From: NORP181 sp047623555
GTDB lineage: Bacteria > Pseudomonadota > Alphaproteobacteria > Rhodobacterales > Rhodobacteraceae
Direction: 5' to 3'
DNA length: 38,340 nt
Assembly (NCBI GenBank): GCA_047623555.1
Contig: JBLHMP010000034.1
Coordinates: 1-38,340, forward strand
The first letter of the stretch is position 1; each line of letters starts with the position of its first letter. This document shows positions 8,118-16,634 of this stretch, one piece after another. The notes below the pieces were generated by a model. The model made no database searches. It was not told the DNA's origin and saw nothing but the letters and a program-made list of their open reading frames with translations. The position numbers were made by a program, and so were the translations under genes.

Positions 8118-8507
8118 ATGTTTGCGATTGGTGAAGCATCACGGCAAAGCGGCGTCGGGATCGAAACGATCCGCTATTACGAACGCGAAGGCATTGTGCC
8201 CAAGGCCGAGCGTACTGCATCCGGACGGCGGGTTTATTGTCGCGATGCGATTGCCCGGTTGCGGTTTATCCGACGGTGTCGGGATCACGGGTTTTCGATT
8301 GCTGATTCCAGAACGCTGATGGCATTGAGAAAAGACAACGATACCGCCTGTGCGGAGGCAATGGAGGTGGGCGCGCGGCACCTAAGCGAGGTGAAGGGCA
8401 AGATCGCCGGGTTGCAGCAGCTAGAAGCGGCGCTTGAGGAATTGGCAGCCAATTGCGCAAAAGGGTGGGTTGATTGCCCGATGCTGGACGTTTTAACCGG
8501 AGATTAA
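8118..8507 (+). CDS. merR: MerR-family regulator with mercury-type cysteine triad
   Basis: A 129-residue MerR protein. The N-terminal winged helix (GVGIETIRYYEREGIV, residues 12-27) binds DNA and a long dimerisation helix follows. Three cysteines, Cys78, Cys113 and Cys120, sit where Hg(II)-sensing MerR has its ligands: the first two are 35 apart, as in Tn501 MerR (82 and 117), while the final loop is two residues shorter. This points to a thiophilic metal, most simply Hg(II), rather than the CueR or ZntR types. It is divergent from the MerT-like operon, whose promoter it probably controls through the 8081-8097 dyad. Start ATG 8118 follows a weak AAAGGG. Confidence 0.8.
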   Translation: MFAIGEASRQSGVGIETIRYYEREGIVPKAERTASGRRVYCRDAIARLRFIRRCRDHGFSIADSRTLMALRKDNDTACAEAMEVGARHLSEVKGKIAGLQQLEAALEELAANCAKGWVDCPMLDVLTGD

Positions 8508-8510
8508 GGT

Positions 8511-8533
8511 GCGTGGGTTTTCACCCACCCTAC
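8511..8533 (-). repeat. REP element, copy A
   Basis: On the minus strand this reads GTAG, then GGTGGGT-GAAA-ACCCACGC, which folds into a short hairpin with a GAAA loop. The GTAG at the foot of the hairpin is the mark of REP sequences recognised by RAYT proteins. It is an exact inverted copy of 9051-9073 and overlaps the stop codon of the RAYT gene. Confidence 0.85.
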
Positions 8534-9015
8534 GCCACATATCGACCTTGCTGGCTGTCTCGGTGAACGGATGAATATGGCCAATCAGTCGGGTGCCTAA
8601 CCAAGCCATGTTTCACAGGATTGAAATGGCAATGTTTGACGTGGCTCTGCAAGTCCGCCGAATCGCGGATTGCGTGCTCCCAAAACCGGCGTTGCCAAAT
8701 GCCCTTTTCGCCTTTGCGCGCGTGGCTTTGGCTGGCTTGCTTTGCGGCGGTGCAATGGCGGGAAAACACGCTTTTTATTTTCCTCCAGCGGATCGAAAAA
8801 TCGGCATCCCCATCCGGCAATGTCCACACGGCGTGAATGTGGCTCGGTAAAACCACCATCGCATGGCATTTCACCGGATGCTGCGCCACTACCGACGCAT
8901 AAACCGATCGCAGCAGATCAATTTCATCCAGCAGCGTCTGTGCTGTGCGGTCTGCCAGCGAGACGGTGAAAAAATAGGTTCCACCAGGGATGTAGAGGCG
9001 ACGATATGCAGTCAT
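8530..9015 (-). CDS. REP-associated tyrosine transposase (RAYT)
   Basis: A 161-residue Y1/HUH nuclease of the IS200-related RAYT family. The metal-binding HUH motif is the HIH of LPSHIHAVW (residues about 57-61), and the C-terminal family block reads CHFNPVKHGLV...DWPYSS. In relatives a tyrosine stands two residues before the HxNP; here the line is KHCHFNP, so the expected catalytic Tyr is His. RAYTs cut and join single-stranded REP hairpins and are thought to spread them; this copy may be inactive, or use another residue. It is flanked by two exact inverted REP copies. It is a lone gene between the merR-type gene and the 5-oxoprolinase gene, with a poor ribosome site. Confidence 0.85.
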   Translation of the reverse strand: MTAYRRLYIPGGTYFFTVSLADRTAQTLLDEIDLLRSVYASVVAQHPVKCHAMVVLPSHIHAVWTLPDGDADFSIRWRKIKSVFSRHCTAAKQASQSHARKGEKGIWQRRFWEHAIRDSADLQSHVKHCHFNPVKHGLVRHPTDWPYSSVHRDSQQGRYVA

Positions 9016-9050
9016 GCCTCTACAATCCCCAGAAGAGGTTAATTATAAGT

Positions 9051-9073
9051 GTAGGGTGGGTGAAAACCCACGC
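9051..9073 (+). repeat. REP element, copy B
   Basis: The plus strand reads GTAG followed by the hairpin GGTGGGT-GAAA-ACCCACGC, identical over 23 bases to copy A but in opposite orientation, 35 bases upstream of the RAYT start codon. It lies 8 bases from the end of the 5-oxoprolinase gene, so as RNA it could also act as a 3' hairpin for that transcript. Confidence 0.85.
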
Positions 9074-9080
9074 TTGCCCG

Positions 9081-12000
9081 CTATTGGGCTGTGCCCCATC
9101 CGCCGCCTCCGGGGGTCTCCATGCCGAACAACGCCCCGCTTGGCAGGTCAATTTCGTCGTTGCCCTTCAGATCGGCACGGGTGCCGTCGGGCAGGACCGC
9201 CCAGTTGACACCAACCGCGCCATTGCCACCGCCATCGACACCAAATGGCGGGATTTCGCGGTGCGAACACAACGTTGTCACCGTCACTGGCGTTAGGAAC
9301 CGCATCAATCGTATGGCTCCGTTGCCGCCGTGCCATTTGCCCGCGCCACCCGATTCGGGGCGCACGCCAAACGCCTCAAGCCGCACGGGAAAGCGTTTTT
9401 CCAGAATCTCAGGGTCGGTCATCCGGGTGTTGGTCATGTGGCTTTGCACAGCGTCACAGCCATCAAACCCCGGGCCCGCGCCAGTGCCGCCTGCAATGGT
9501 TTCATAGTTCTGAAACGTATCATTGCCCCAGACGAAATTGTTCATCGTTGCCTGGCTACACGCAATCACCCTCAACGCTCCATAAAGCGCGTTACACATG
9601 GCCTGACTAACCTCGGTATTGCCGGCAATCACGGCCGCTGGATAGACCGGGTTCAGCATTGATCCCTCAGGTGCGATGATGCGCAGCGGATGCAGGCAGC
9701 CTTCGTTTAGCGGAATATTCGTACCGACAAGCGTGCGAAACACATACAACACCACGGCCCGGCAAATCGAATAGGGCGCGTTGTAATTGCCCAGATGCTG
9801 TTCAGATGTGCCGGTAAAGTCGATCACCGCCTCGCGGGCTTCCTGATCAACGGTGACTGACACCTCAATCGTTGCGCCATGATCCATGCGGTAGCTGAAC
9901 GACCCGTCGCCAAGCGCGCCCAAAATCTGGCGCACGCTTTCTTCGGCGTTGTCCTGCACATGACCCATATAGGCAGTCACCACATCCACACCGTATTGAT
10001 CACCCACGCCCAGCAACGCCTGCCGCCCGGTTTCATTGGCTGCAACCTGTGCCTTTAGATCCGCCATGTTTTGCGGAATATTACGGCAGGGGTATTTGCC
10101 GGATGCCAACACCGCCTCGGCACTGTCCTGCTGAAAGACACCGCGCGACACCAGCCGCATATTGTCGATCAACACGCCTTCTTCAACGATATGGGTGCTG
10201 TCGGGTGGTGCTGATCCGGGCGTGCGCCCACCAATATCGGCGTGATGGCCACGGCTGCCAAGCCAGAACACCGGTTTTCCATCGGCAAAAACCGGCGTGA
10301 CCACGGTGACATCCGGCAGATGCGTACCGCCGTTATAGGGCGAGTTGAGCATGAACGCGTCGCCGGGATGAACATCACCGGCATTCTCACGCATCACGGT
10401 TTTGATGCTGTCCGACATTGACCCAAGGTGCACCGGAACATGCGGCGCGTTGGCCACCAGATCGCCCGCCACATCAAAGATCGCGCATGAAAAATCAAGC
10501 CGCTCTTTGATGTTCACCGACCACGACGTATTGGCTAGCGTCGCCCCCATCTGATCAGCCACCGACATGAACAGATTGCCCATCACTTCGAGCAATACCG
10601 GATCGGCCGTTGTACCCGCCGCGTGGGCATGCACCTTGGCCGTGAGACGCTCAAGGATCAGGTTGCCCATATCGTCCAAACGCGCCTGCCATCCGGGCTC
10701 AACAATGTTGGTGCCTGTGGCCTCGGTAATCACCGCCGGGCCGGTTATGCGTACCGATTGTGGTAGGGTTTCACGGACGTAAAGCGGCACAGATTGCCGG
10801 CCATCATCGCAAAACATCTCGATCTGGGCTTTGGGATCACCAATCGTCCCAAAACCGGCAGAACCGGGGGCCTCGCCTGTATCACCAATCGCCTCGGCGG
10901 CAACCATATCAAACAGAATGGCGCGTTCGGCTGAAATAAAACCAAAGCGGCTTTGATGCGCGGCCTCAAACGCCGCCTGCATGGTCGTGGTATCACCAAA
11001 CGCAACCTCAAGCGCCTGATGCGAGCCATCATAACGCAAATGCGCCGTCAGAATGCTGCGCACTTGGGCGGCGCCCTGATCCCTGACTTCGGCCTCTGCC
11101 TCGGCCCCTATTTTCGCCAATGCATCGCGCGCGCGCGCCACATTTTCCAGCGGTGCATCCAGTTGTATCTCGCGCAGCGCGCGGATTTCGGCGAGGCCCA
11201 TACCATAGGCCGACAACACGCCGGCATAGGGATGAATAAACACCCGCGACATGCCCAAAGCATCGGCCACCAGACAGGCATGTTGCCCACCCGCGCCGCC
11301 GAAACATTGCAGGGTATAGGTGGTGACATCATGGCCGCGCTGGACGCTGATTTTCTTGATCGCGTTGGCCATGTTGTCGACCGCGATGCGCAGGAACCCG
11401 GTTGCCATATCTTCGGGCGTGCGTGCCGGATCGCCGGTTTCGGTGGCAATCTCGGCGGCCATCGCCTCAAATTTCTGCCGCACGATGCCGGTATCCAGCG
11501 GCAGATCGCCGTTCGGCCCAAAGACATGCGGAAAATGATCCGGGTTCAGTTTGCCCAAAATCACGTTGCAATCGGTCACCGTTAACGGCCCACCACGTCG
11601 ATAGCAGGCCGGTCCGGGATCGGCTCCGGCGCTTTCGGGGCCAACCTGAAACCGCCCTTGGGCAAAGCGGCAGATTGATCCGCCGCCCGCTGCAACCGTA
11701 TGAATATCCATCATCGGCGCGCGCATCCGAACACCTGCGACCTCGGTTTCAAACGACCGTTCATAGATGCCCGCATAATGGCTGACATCGGTCGACGTGC
11801 CGCCCATATCAAAGCCAATCAGCCGATCATGCCCGGCAATTTTGGCGGTTTTGACCATGCCGACAATACCCCCGGCTGGCCCAGACAGGATCGCATCCTT
11901 GCCCTGAAACAACCGCGCATCGGTTAGCCCGCCACTGGATTGCATAAACAACAACCGCTCGCACGCGCGCCCCATATCCAAGGCATCGGCCACCTGATCG

Positions 12001-12662
12001 ACATAGCGGCGCAGGATCGGCGACAGATAGGCGTCAACCACTGTTGTGTCGCCGCGCCCGACCAGTTTGGCCAGTTTAGACACCGCATTTGAGGTGGAAA
12101 TTTGGGTATAGCCAATGTCCTTGGCCATCTTGGCAACGCGGTCTTCGTGGGCCGGATTCAGATAGGCATGCAGCCCGGCAATCGCCACGGCCCGCAGGCC
12201 TGAATCATAGCCGTCTTGCAAAGCCTCGCGTGCGGCAGCTTCATCCAAAGGCCGGATGATTTCGCCCTCTGCATTAAGCCGTTCATCCATTTCGGCAACC
12301 TCTTTGTACAGCAGGTCGGGGCGTCGAATATGCAGATCAAACAGATCGGGGCGGGTCTGATAACCGATCTTGAGCAGATCGCGAAAACCCTTGGTGATGA
12401 GTAATAAAACCGGCTCGCCTTTGCGTTCAAGCAGCGCATTGGTGGCCACGGTCGTGCCCATTTTCACGGCGGCAATGGCACCATCGGGAAAGGCCCCGTC
12501 AACGCCCATCATCTCGCGTATGCCCTGCACGGCGGCATCTGCGTAACGTTCGGGGTTCTCGGACAACAGCTTATGCGTGGCCAATGTACCATCCGGTTTA
12601 CGGGCTACAACGTCGGTAAATGTGCCGCCCCGGTCGATCCAGAATTCCCACTGTTTGGCCAT
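9081..12662 (-). CDS. oplaH: 5-oxoprolinase, fused HyuA/HyuB type (ATP-hydrolysing)
   Basis: A 1193-residue fused protein. The N-terminal hydantoinase A half (about 1-690) opens with the nucleotide-binding EFWIDRGGTFTDVVARKPDG and has the second phosphate-binding loop GFDMGGTSTDV. The hydantoinase B half follows from about 700 (EVMGNLFMSVADQMGATL). The length and the opening motif match the single-chain 5-oxoprolinase, which opens 5-oxo-L-proline to glutamate using ATP in glutathione turnover. N-methylhydantoinases are the main alternative but usually have separate A and B chains. ATG 12662 is preceded by AGGGGG at 9-base spacing. It is transcribed alone, divergent from mutL with a gap of 116 bases. 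Confidence 0.9.
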   Translation of the reverse strand: MAKQWEFWIDRGGTFTDVVARKPDGTLATHKLLSENPERYADAAVQGIREMMGVDGAFPDGAIAAVKMGTTVATNALLERKGEPVLLLITKGFRDLLKIGYQTRPDLFDLHIRRPDLLYKEVAEMDERLNAEGEIIRPLDEAAAREALQDGYDSGLRAVAIAGLHAYLNPAHEDRVAKMAKDIGYTQISTSNAVSKLAKLVGRGDTTVVDAYLSPILRRYVDQVADALDMGRACERLLFMQSSGGLTDARLFQGKDAILSGPAGGIVGMVKTAKIAGHDRLIGFDMGGTSTDVSHYAGIYERSFETEVAGVRMRAPMMDIHTVAAGGGSICRFAQGRFQVGPESAGADPGPACYRRGGPLTVTDCNVILGKLNPDHFPHVFGPNGDLPLDTGIVRQKFEAMAAEIATETGDPARTPEDMATGFLRIAVDNMANAIKKISVQRGHDVTTYTLQCFGGAGGQHACLVADALGMSRVFIHPYAGVLSAYGMGLAEIRALREIQLDAPLENVARARDALAKIGAEAEAEVRDQGAAQVRSILTAHLRYDGSHQALEVAFGDTTTMQAAFEAAHQSRFGFISAERAILFDMVAAEAIGDTGEAPGSAGFGTIGDPKAQIEMFCDDGRQSVPLYVRETLPQSVRITGPAVITEATGTNIVEPGWQARLDDMGNLILERLTAKVHAHAAGTTADPVLLEVMGNLFMSVADQMGATLANTSWSVNIKERLDFSCAIFDVAGDLVANAPHVPVHLGSMSDSIKTVMRENAGDVHPGDAFMLNSPYNGGTHLPDVTVVTPVFADGKPVFWLGSRGHHADIGGRTPGSAPPDSTHIVEEGVLIDNMRLVSRGVFQQDSAEAVLASGKYPCRNIPQNMADLKAQVAANETGRQALLGVGDQYGVDVVTAYMGHVQDNAEESVRQILGALGDGSFSYRMDHGATIEVSVTVDQEAREAVIDFTGTSEQHLGNYNAPYSICRAVVLYVFRTLVGTNIPLNEGCLHPLRIIAPEGSMLNPVYPAAVIAGNTEVSQAMCNALYGALRVIACSQATMNNFVWGNDTFQNYETIAGGTGAGPGFDGCDAVQSHMTNTRMTDPEILEKRFPVRLEAFGVRPESGGAGKWHGGNGAIRLMRFLTPVTVTTLCSHREIPPFGVDGGGNGAVGVNWAVLPDGTRADLKGNDEIDLPSGALFGMETPGGGGWGTAQ

Positions 12663-12778
12663 GATCTGTTGCCCCCTGATAACGTGCAGTTAAGACATCG
12701 CCACCCGCCTCGATAATGTCAACGCACCACATCATTGCTGGTGGCAGAATCGCCTTTGCCTATGCTAGGTCTAGCGGT

Positions 12779-14632
12779 ATGGCCCATCCCAACCCCAATA
12801 TCGGCGAATTTCGCCCGGTGATCCGGCAACTGGATGACACCGCCATCAACCGCATCGCTGCGGGTGAGGTGGTTGAACGCCCGGCCTCTGGGGTCAAGGA
12901 ACTGATTGAAAACGCAGTGGATGCCGGGGCCACGCGTATCGCAATCGACATCGCGGATGGTGGCAAAACCCTGATCCGGGTCACCGATGATGGCTGTGGT
13001 ATCCCGCCTGAGGAATTGCCGCTGGCCTTGTCGCGCCATGCCACGTCAAAGATCGATGGCTCGGATCTGCTCAATATCCACACCTTTGGATTTCGCGGCG
13101 AGGCGTTGCCGTCGCTTGGCGCTGTTGGACGTCTGACCATTACCAGCCGTCGCGACGGGTTTGACGCGGCCAGCATCCACGTCGCGGGCGGCAAATTTGA
13201 TCCGGTGCGGCCCGCTGCGTTGCGTGCAGGCACCGTGGTCGAGCTGCGCGACCTGTTTTTCGCCACGCCTGCACGGTTGAAATTCATGCGCACAGACCGG
13301 GCCGAATCCCAGGCCGTGACAGATGTGGTCAAGCGGTTGGCCATGGCAGAACCGTCGATCGGCTTTACCCTGCGCGATGTCTCCAAAGGCGACGAAGGCC
13401 GTATCGTGTTTCGCGCCGACGCCGAAACCGGCGATATGTTTGATGCCTTGCGCGACCGTCTGACCCGCGTTCTGGGCCGTGAATTCGCCGACAATGCACT
13501 GGCGATTGACGCCACACGCGACGGTATCCGGTTGTTCGGCTATGCCGCTTTGCCAACCTATTCGCGCGGTGCTGCCGTGGCGCAATACCTGTTCGTCAAT
13601 GGGCGCCCTGTGAAGGATAAAATGCTGACAGGTGCCCTACGCGGTGCCTATTTCGACTTCCTCTCGCGTGATCGCCACCCGGCGGCGGCGCTGTTTCTGG
13701 ACTGCGACCCAGAGCTGGTTGACGTCAATGTGCACCCGGCCAAATCCGAGGTCCGGTTTCGCGATCCGGGCATCGCCCGTGGATTAATCGTTTCGGCCCT
13801 GCGCCATGCTTTGGCCGAGGCCGGGCATTGTGCATCATCAACAGTTGCCGACGCAACGTTGGGGGCAATGACGCCGCAAACACACGGCGCGCGGGTTTAT
13901 CAGATGGATCGCCCTTCTGCCTCTGCTCGCAATGCGGCCTTTGCCGCGCAGGCCCCCGGTTTTGCCGAAATGCGCCACGACTATAGCGGCCAAATTATTG
14001 AGCCAACGCCCACAGACGCTCACGGCGAAGATGCCCGCAGGGCAGAGGAGCAGCTGCCCCTTGGTACTGCCCGTGGGCAAGTGCATGAAAACTATATCAT
14101 CGCCCAGACCGCCGACGGCATGGTTATTGTTGATCAGCACGCCGCCCACGAACGGCTGGTTTATGAAAAACTGAAAACCCAAATGGCCACCAACGGCGTC
14201 GCGGCGCAGGCGCTGCTGATCCCAGAGATCGTTGATCTATCTGCCGCCGAATGTGCGCAATTGATGGACATCGCTCCCGATCTTGCCCGCCTCGGGCTGA
14301 CCATCGAACCGTTCGGTGGCGGCGCCATCGCCATCCGCGAAACGCCCGCCTTGTTGGGCGAAATCAACGCCACTGCAATGATCCGCGATATTCTGGACGA
14401 ATTGTCCGATCTGGGCAGCAGCCAAACCGTCGAGGCCCGCCTAGAGGCGATCCTAAGCCGCGTCGCCTGCCACGGCTCAATCCGATCTGGTCGCCGAATG
14501 CATGCCGAAGAGATGAACGCCCTGCTGCGCGAAATGGAGGTCACGCCGCATTCCGGCCAGTGCAATCACGGACGCCCGACCTATGTCGAACTAAAACTGG
14601 CCGATATTGAACGGCTGTTCGGACGCACTTGA
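12779..14632 (+). CDS. mutL: DNA mismatch repair protein MutL
   Basis: A 617-residue MutL. The N-terminal GHKL ATPase shows IAAGEVVERP, ELIENAVDAGAT, DDGCGIP, RHATSKI and FRGEALPSLGAVG. The C-terminal domain has DQHAAHERLVYE, which fits the DQHAx2Ex4E endonuclease motif, plus ACHGS and QCNHGRP near the end, so this MutL can probably nick DNA itself, as expected in species without MutH. It couples mismatch recognition by MutS to strand removal. The start is placed at ATG 12779 (MAHPNPNIGEFRPVIRQLDD); an in-frame ATG at 12716 would add 21 residues unlike the family. Its stop overlaps the start of rmuC. Confidence 0.95.
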   Translation: MAHPNPNIGEFRPVIRQLDDTAINRIAAGEVVERPASGVKELIENAVDAGATRIAIDIADGGKTLIRVTDDGCGIPPEELPLALSRHATSKIDGSDLLNIHTFGFRGEALPSLGAVGRLTITSRRDGFDAASIHVAGGKFDPVRPAALRAGTVVELRDLFFATPARLKFMRTDRAESQAVTDVVKRLAMAEPSIGFTLRDVSKGDEGRIVFRADAETGDMFDALRDRLTRVLGREFADNALAIDATRDGIRLFGYAALPTYSRGAAVAQYLFVNGRPVKDKMLTGALRGAYFDFLSRDRHPAAALFLDCDPELVDVNVHPAKSEVRFRDPGIARGLIVSALRHALAEAGHCASSTVADATLGAMTPQTHGARVYQMDRPSASARNAAFAAQAPGFAEMRHDYSGQIIEPTPTDAHGEDARRAEEQLPLGTARGQVHENYIIAQTADGMVIVDQHAAHERLVYEKLKTQMATNGVAAQALLIPEIVDLSAAECAQLMDIAPDLARLGLTIEPFGGGAIAIRETPALLGEINATAMIRDILDELSDLGSSQTVEARLEAILSRVACHGSIRSGRRMHAEEMNALLREMEVTPHSGQCNHGRPTYVELKLADIERLFGRT

Positions 14633-15879
14633 TCCAGATTGGCACCTATACCTTCGCGCTGGATGATCCGGCGGTGATCGTGGCCCTCGTGGCCGGGTCA
14701 ATTGCGCTGTTGATCGTCCTGCTGCTGATCCTTACGATCCGCGCCGCCGGGCGTTCGGCCAAAATGGTCGCGCCTTTGACCCAGCAAATGACGACTTTGG
14801 GTCAAAACGTCCAACAACTTGGCTTTGGTCAGGACCAAATGCGTGGCGGGTTGCAGAACGTGTCTGACACGCAGGTCAATGCCCAGTTGCAAATGACCCA
14901 AATGGTCGAATCCCGCCTGAACAATTTGCAACACCAGATGAACGACCGGCTGGCCGAAAACGCCATGAAATCCGCCCGCGCCCTGACCGATATGCAAGAA
15001 CGGATGACGCACACCCTGCACGGCAGCTCAAAGCAAACCACAACCTCGCTGACCCAGCTTCAGGGGCGCCTTGCTGCCATCGACAAAGCCCAGGATAATA
15101 TTACCAAACTAAGCGGCGATGTGCTGAGCCTTCAGGACATCCTGAGCAACAAACAAACCCGCGGCGCGTTTGGCGAAATTCAGCTGAACGACATCGTGTC
15201 CAAGGCGCTGCCGCCCGACAGCTATGTGTTGCAAGCGACCCTGAGTAACGGCAAACGTGCCGATTGTCTGATCCATTTGCCAAACCCTCCCGGTTCAATC
15301 GTTATCGACAGCAAATTCCCGCTTGAGGCCTACGAGGCGCTGCGCCGTGCCAAAACCCCAACCGAAACCAAAGAGGCCTCGCGGATGATGCGCACCTCGG
15401 TTCGTACTCACATTAAGGCGATTTCAGACCGCTATATCATCGAAGGCGAAACCGCCGATGGTGCGTTGATGTTTTTGCCGTCCGAGGCGGTCTATGCCGA
15501 ACTGCACGCCAATTACCCGGAGCTGGTGCGCGAAGGGTTCACCGCCCGCGTCTGGATCGTTTCACCCACCACCTGCATGGCAACCCTGAACACCATGCGC
15601 GCCATCCTGAAAGACGCGCGCATGCGCGATCAGGCCGGGGCGATCCGCAAAGAACTGGGCCTGCTTTACGCGGATGTGGACCGGCTTGGTGACCGGGTGA
15701 ATAGTTTGGACCGGCATTTCGGTCAGGCCAGCAAAGACATTGCAGACATCAAGATCAGCGCCGACAAAGCCGGTCGTCGGGCCCAGAGGCTCGACAATTT
15801 CGACTTTGAGGAACTGACAGAGCAGGACGCTGTCGGCCCGGTGTCATTGGTCAAACCAATCGGTCAGCCCGAGCCATAG
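14629..15879 (+). CDS. rmuC: RmuC family DNA recombination protein
   Basis: A 416-residue RmuC. One N-terminal membrane helix (about residues 14-36, VIVALVAGSIALLIVLLLIL) is followed by a long glutamine-rich coiled coil (about 45-150) and the conserved nuclease-like domain with RGAFGEIQL, DSKFPLEAYEALRRA and ADGALMFLPSEAVYAEL. RmuC limits DNA inversions and rearrangements in E. coli; its enzymatic action is not settled. The start is a TTG at 14629 that shares bases with the mutL stop (TTGA), implying translation coupled to mutL. No better start keeps the membrane helix. The 3' end overlaps the convergent PEP mutase-like gene by 16 bases. Confidence 0.88.
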   Translation: MIQIGTYTFALDDPAVIVALVAGSIALLIVLLLILTIRAAGRSAKMVAPLTQQMTTLGQNVQQLGFGQDQMRGGLQNVSDTQVNAQLQMTQMVESRLNNLQHQMNDRLAENAMKSARALTDMQERMTHTLHGSSKQTTTSLTQLQGRLAAIDKAQDNITKLSGDVLSLQDILSNKQTRGAFGEIQLNDIVSKALPPDSYVLQATLSNGKRADCLIHLPNPPGSIVIDSKFPLEAYEALRRAKTPTETKEASRMMRTSVRTHIKAISDRYIIEGETADGALMFLPSEAVYAELHANYPELVREGFTARVWIVSPTTCMATLNTMRAILKDARMRDQAGAIRKELGLLYADVDRLGDRVNSLDRHFGQASKDIADIKISADKAGRRAQRLDNFDFEELTEQDAVGPVSLVKPIGQPEP

Positions 15880-16634
15880 ATCGCCGCCGCGCGTTTGGTC
15901 AATTCGGCCATCAACTGGATGAACGGACCGGGTCCATGACTGATCCGCGCCGCGCCTAACTGGGTCAACGTTGCAATATCCGGCGAATTGGCGTTGCACA
16001 TGATATTCACCGGGCTTGGAGATTGCTGACTCAGCTGTCCTATCAAATCCGCATCGGCGAGCCCCGGAACGAATAACCCATTCGCCCCGGCATCGGCATA
16101 GGCCCTTGCACGATCCAACGCTTCGCCCATCAGATCAGGATGTGTGTCGGCGGCGGCGCCTTTGAAAAACACATCGGTCTGGGCGTTGATGAACAAGGCC
16201 ACGCCTGCATCATCCGCGACCTTACGGATGGCGGTGATGCGGGCGCATTGATCCTTGGTCTGGACAAGCCCATCCCCGCCGATGACCTGATCCTCGAAAT
16301 TGATGCCAACCGCCCCGGCCTCTATCACTTTGCGGGTATTTGCGGATAGATCGGCAAGAGTGTCGGCATAGCCGGCCTCAAAATCAAAGGTGATAGGCAG
16401 ATCAACGGTGCTGGTGATGTTGCCAAGAATGGTTAACGATTGATCCAGCGGCATGGCCTCGCCATCGCCAAACCCTTGCGTGCGGGCGATGGCCCAACTG
16501 CCCGTTGCGATGGCCGACGCACCGCCCTTGGCGACGGCCTGGGCGCTGCCAACATCCCAGATGTTATAGAGGATTAACGGTGCGCCGGCTGTGTGCAATG
16601 CTGAAAATTGCGCGGCACGATTGGATTGGGCCAT
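15864..16634 (-). CDS. Isocitrate lyase/PEP mutase superfamily protein
   Basis: A protein of about 256 residues with the (beta/alpha)8 fold of the PEP mutase/isocitrate lyase superfamily. Visible marks are NIWDVGSAQ near the start, the metal-site strand ITFDFEAGYAD, and GAVGINFEDQ. The KKCGH loop of true isocitrate lyase is absent, so it belongs to the small oxaloacetate decarboxylase/methylisocitrate lyase/PEP mutase-like group; the reaction cannot be fixed by eye. ATG 16634 is chosen because GGAA lies 7 bases upstream; an ATG at 16646 is the alternative. Both overlap the end of the broken ada gene, which is read in the same direction and in a different frame. Confidence 0.75.
   Translation of the reverse strand: MAQSNRAAQFSALHTAGAPLILYNIWDVGSAQAVAKGGASAIATGSWAIARTQGFGDGEAMPLDQSLTILGNITSTVDLPITFDFEAGYADTLADLSANTRKVIEAGAVGINFEDQVIGGDGLVQTKDQCARITAIRKVADDAGVALFINAQTDVFFKGAAADTHPDLMGEALDRARAYADAGANGLFVPGLADADLIGQLSQQSPSPVNIMCNANSPDIATLTQLGAARISHGPGPFIQLMAELTKRAAAIYGSG

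Noticed and set aside
8511..9073. Reading the inverted 23-base copies as terminal repeats of an IS200 element
   Set aside because: The GTAG foot, hairpin form and a remote single copy at 32.8 kb fit REP elements with a RAYT better.
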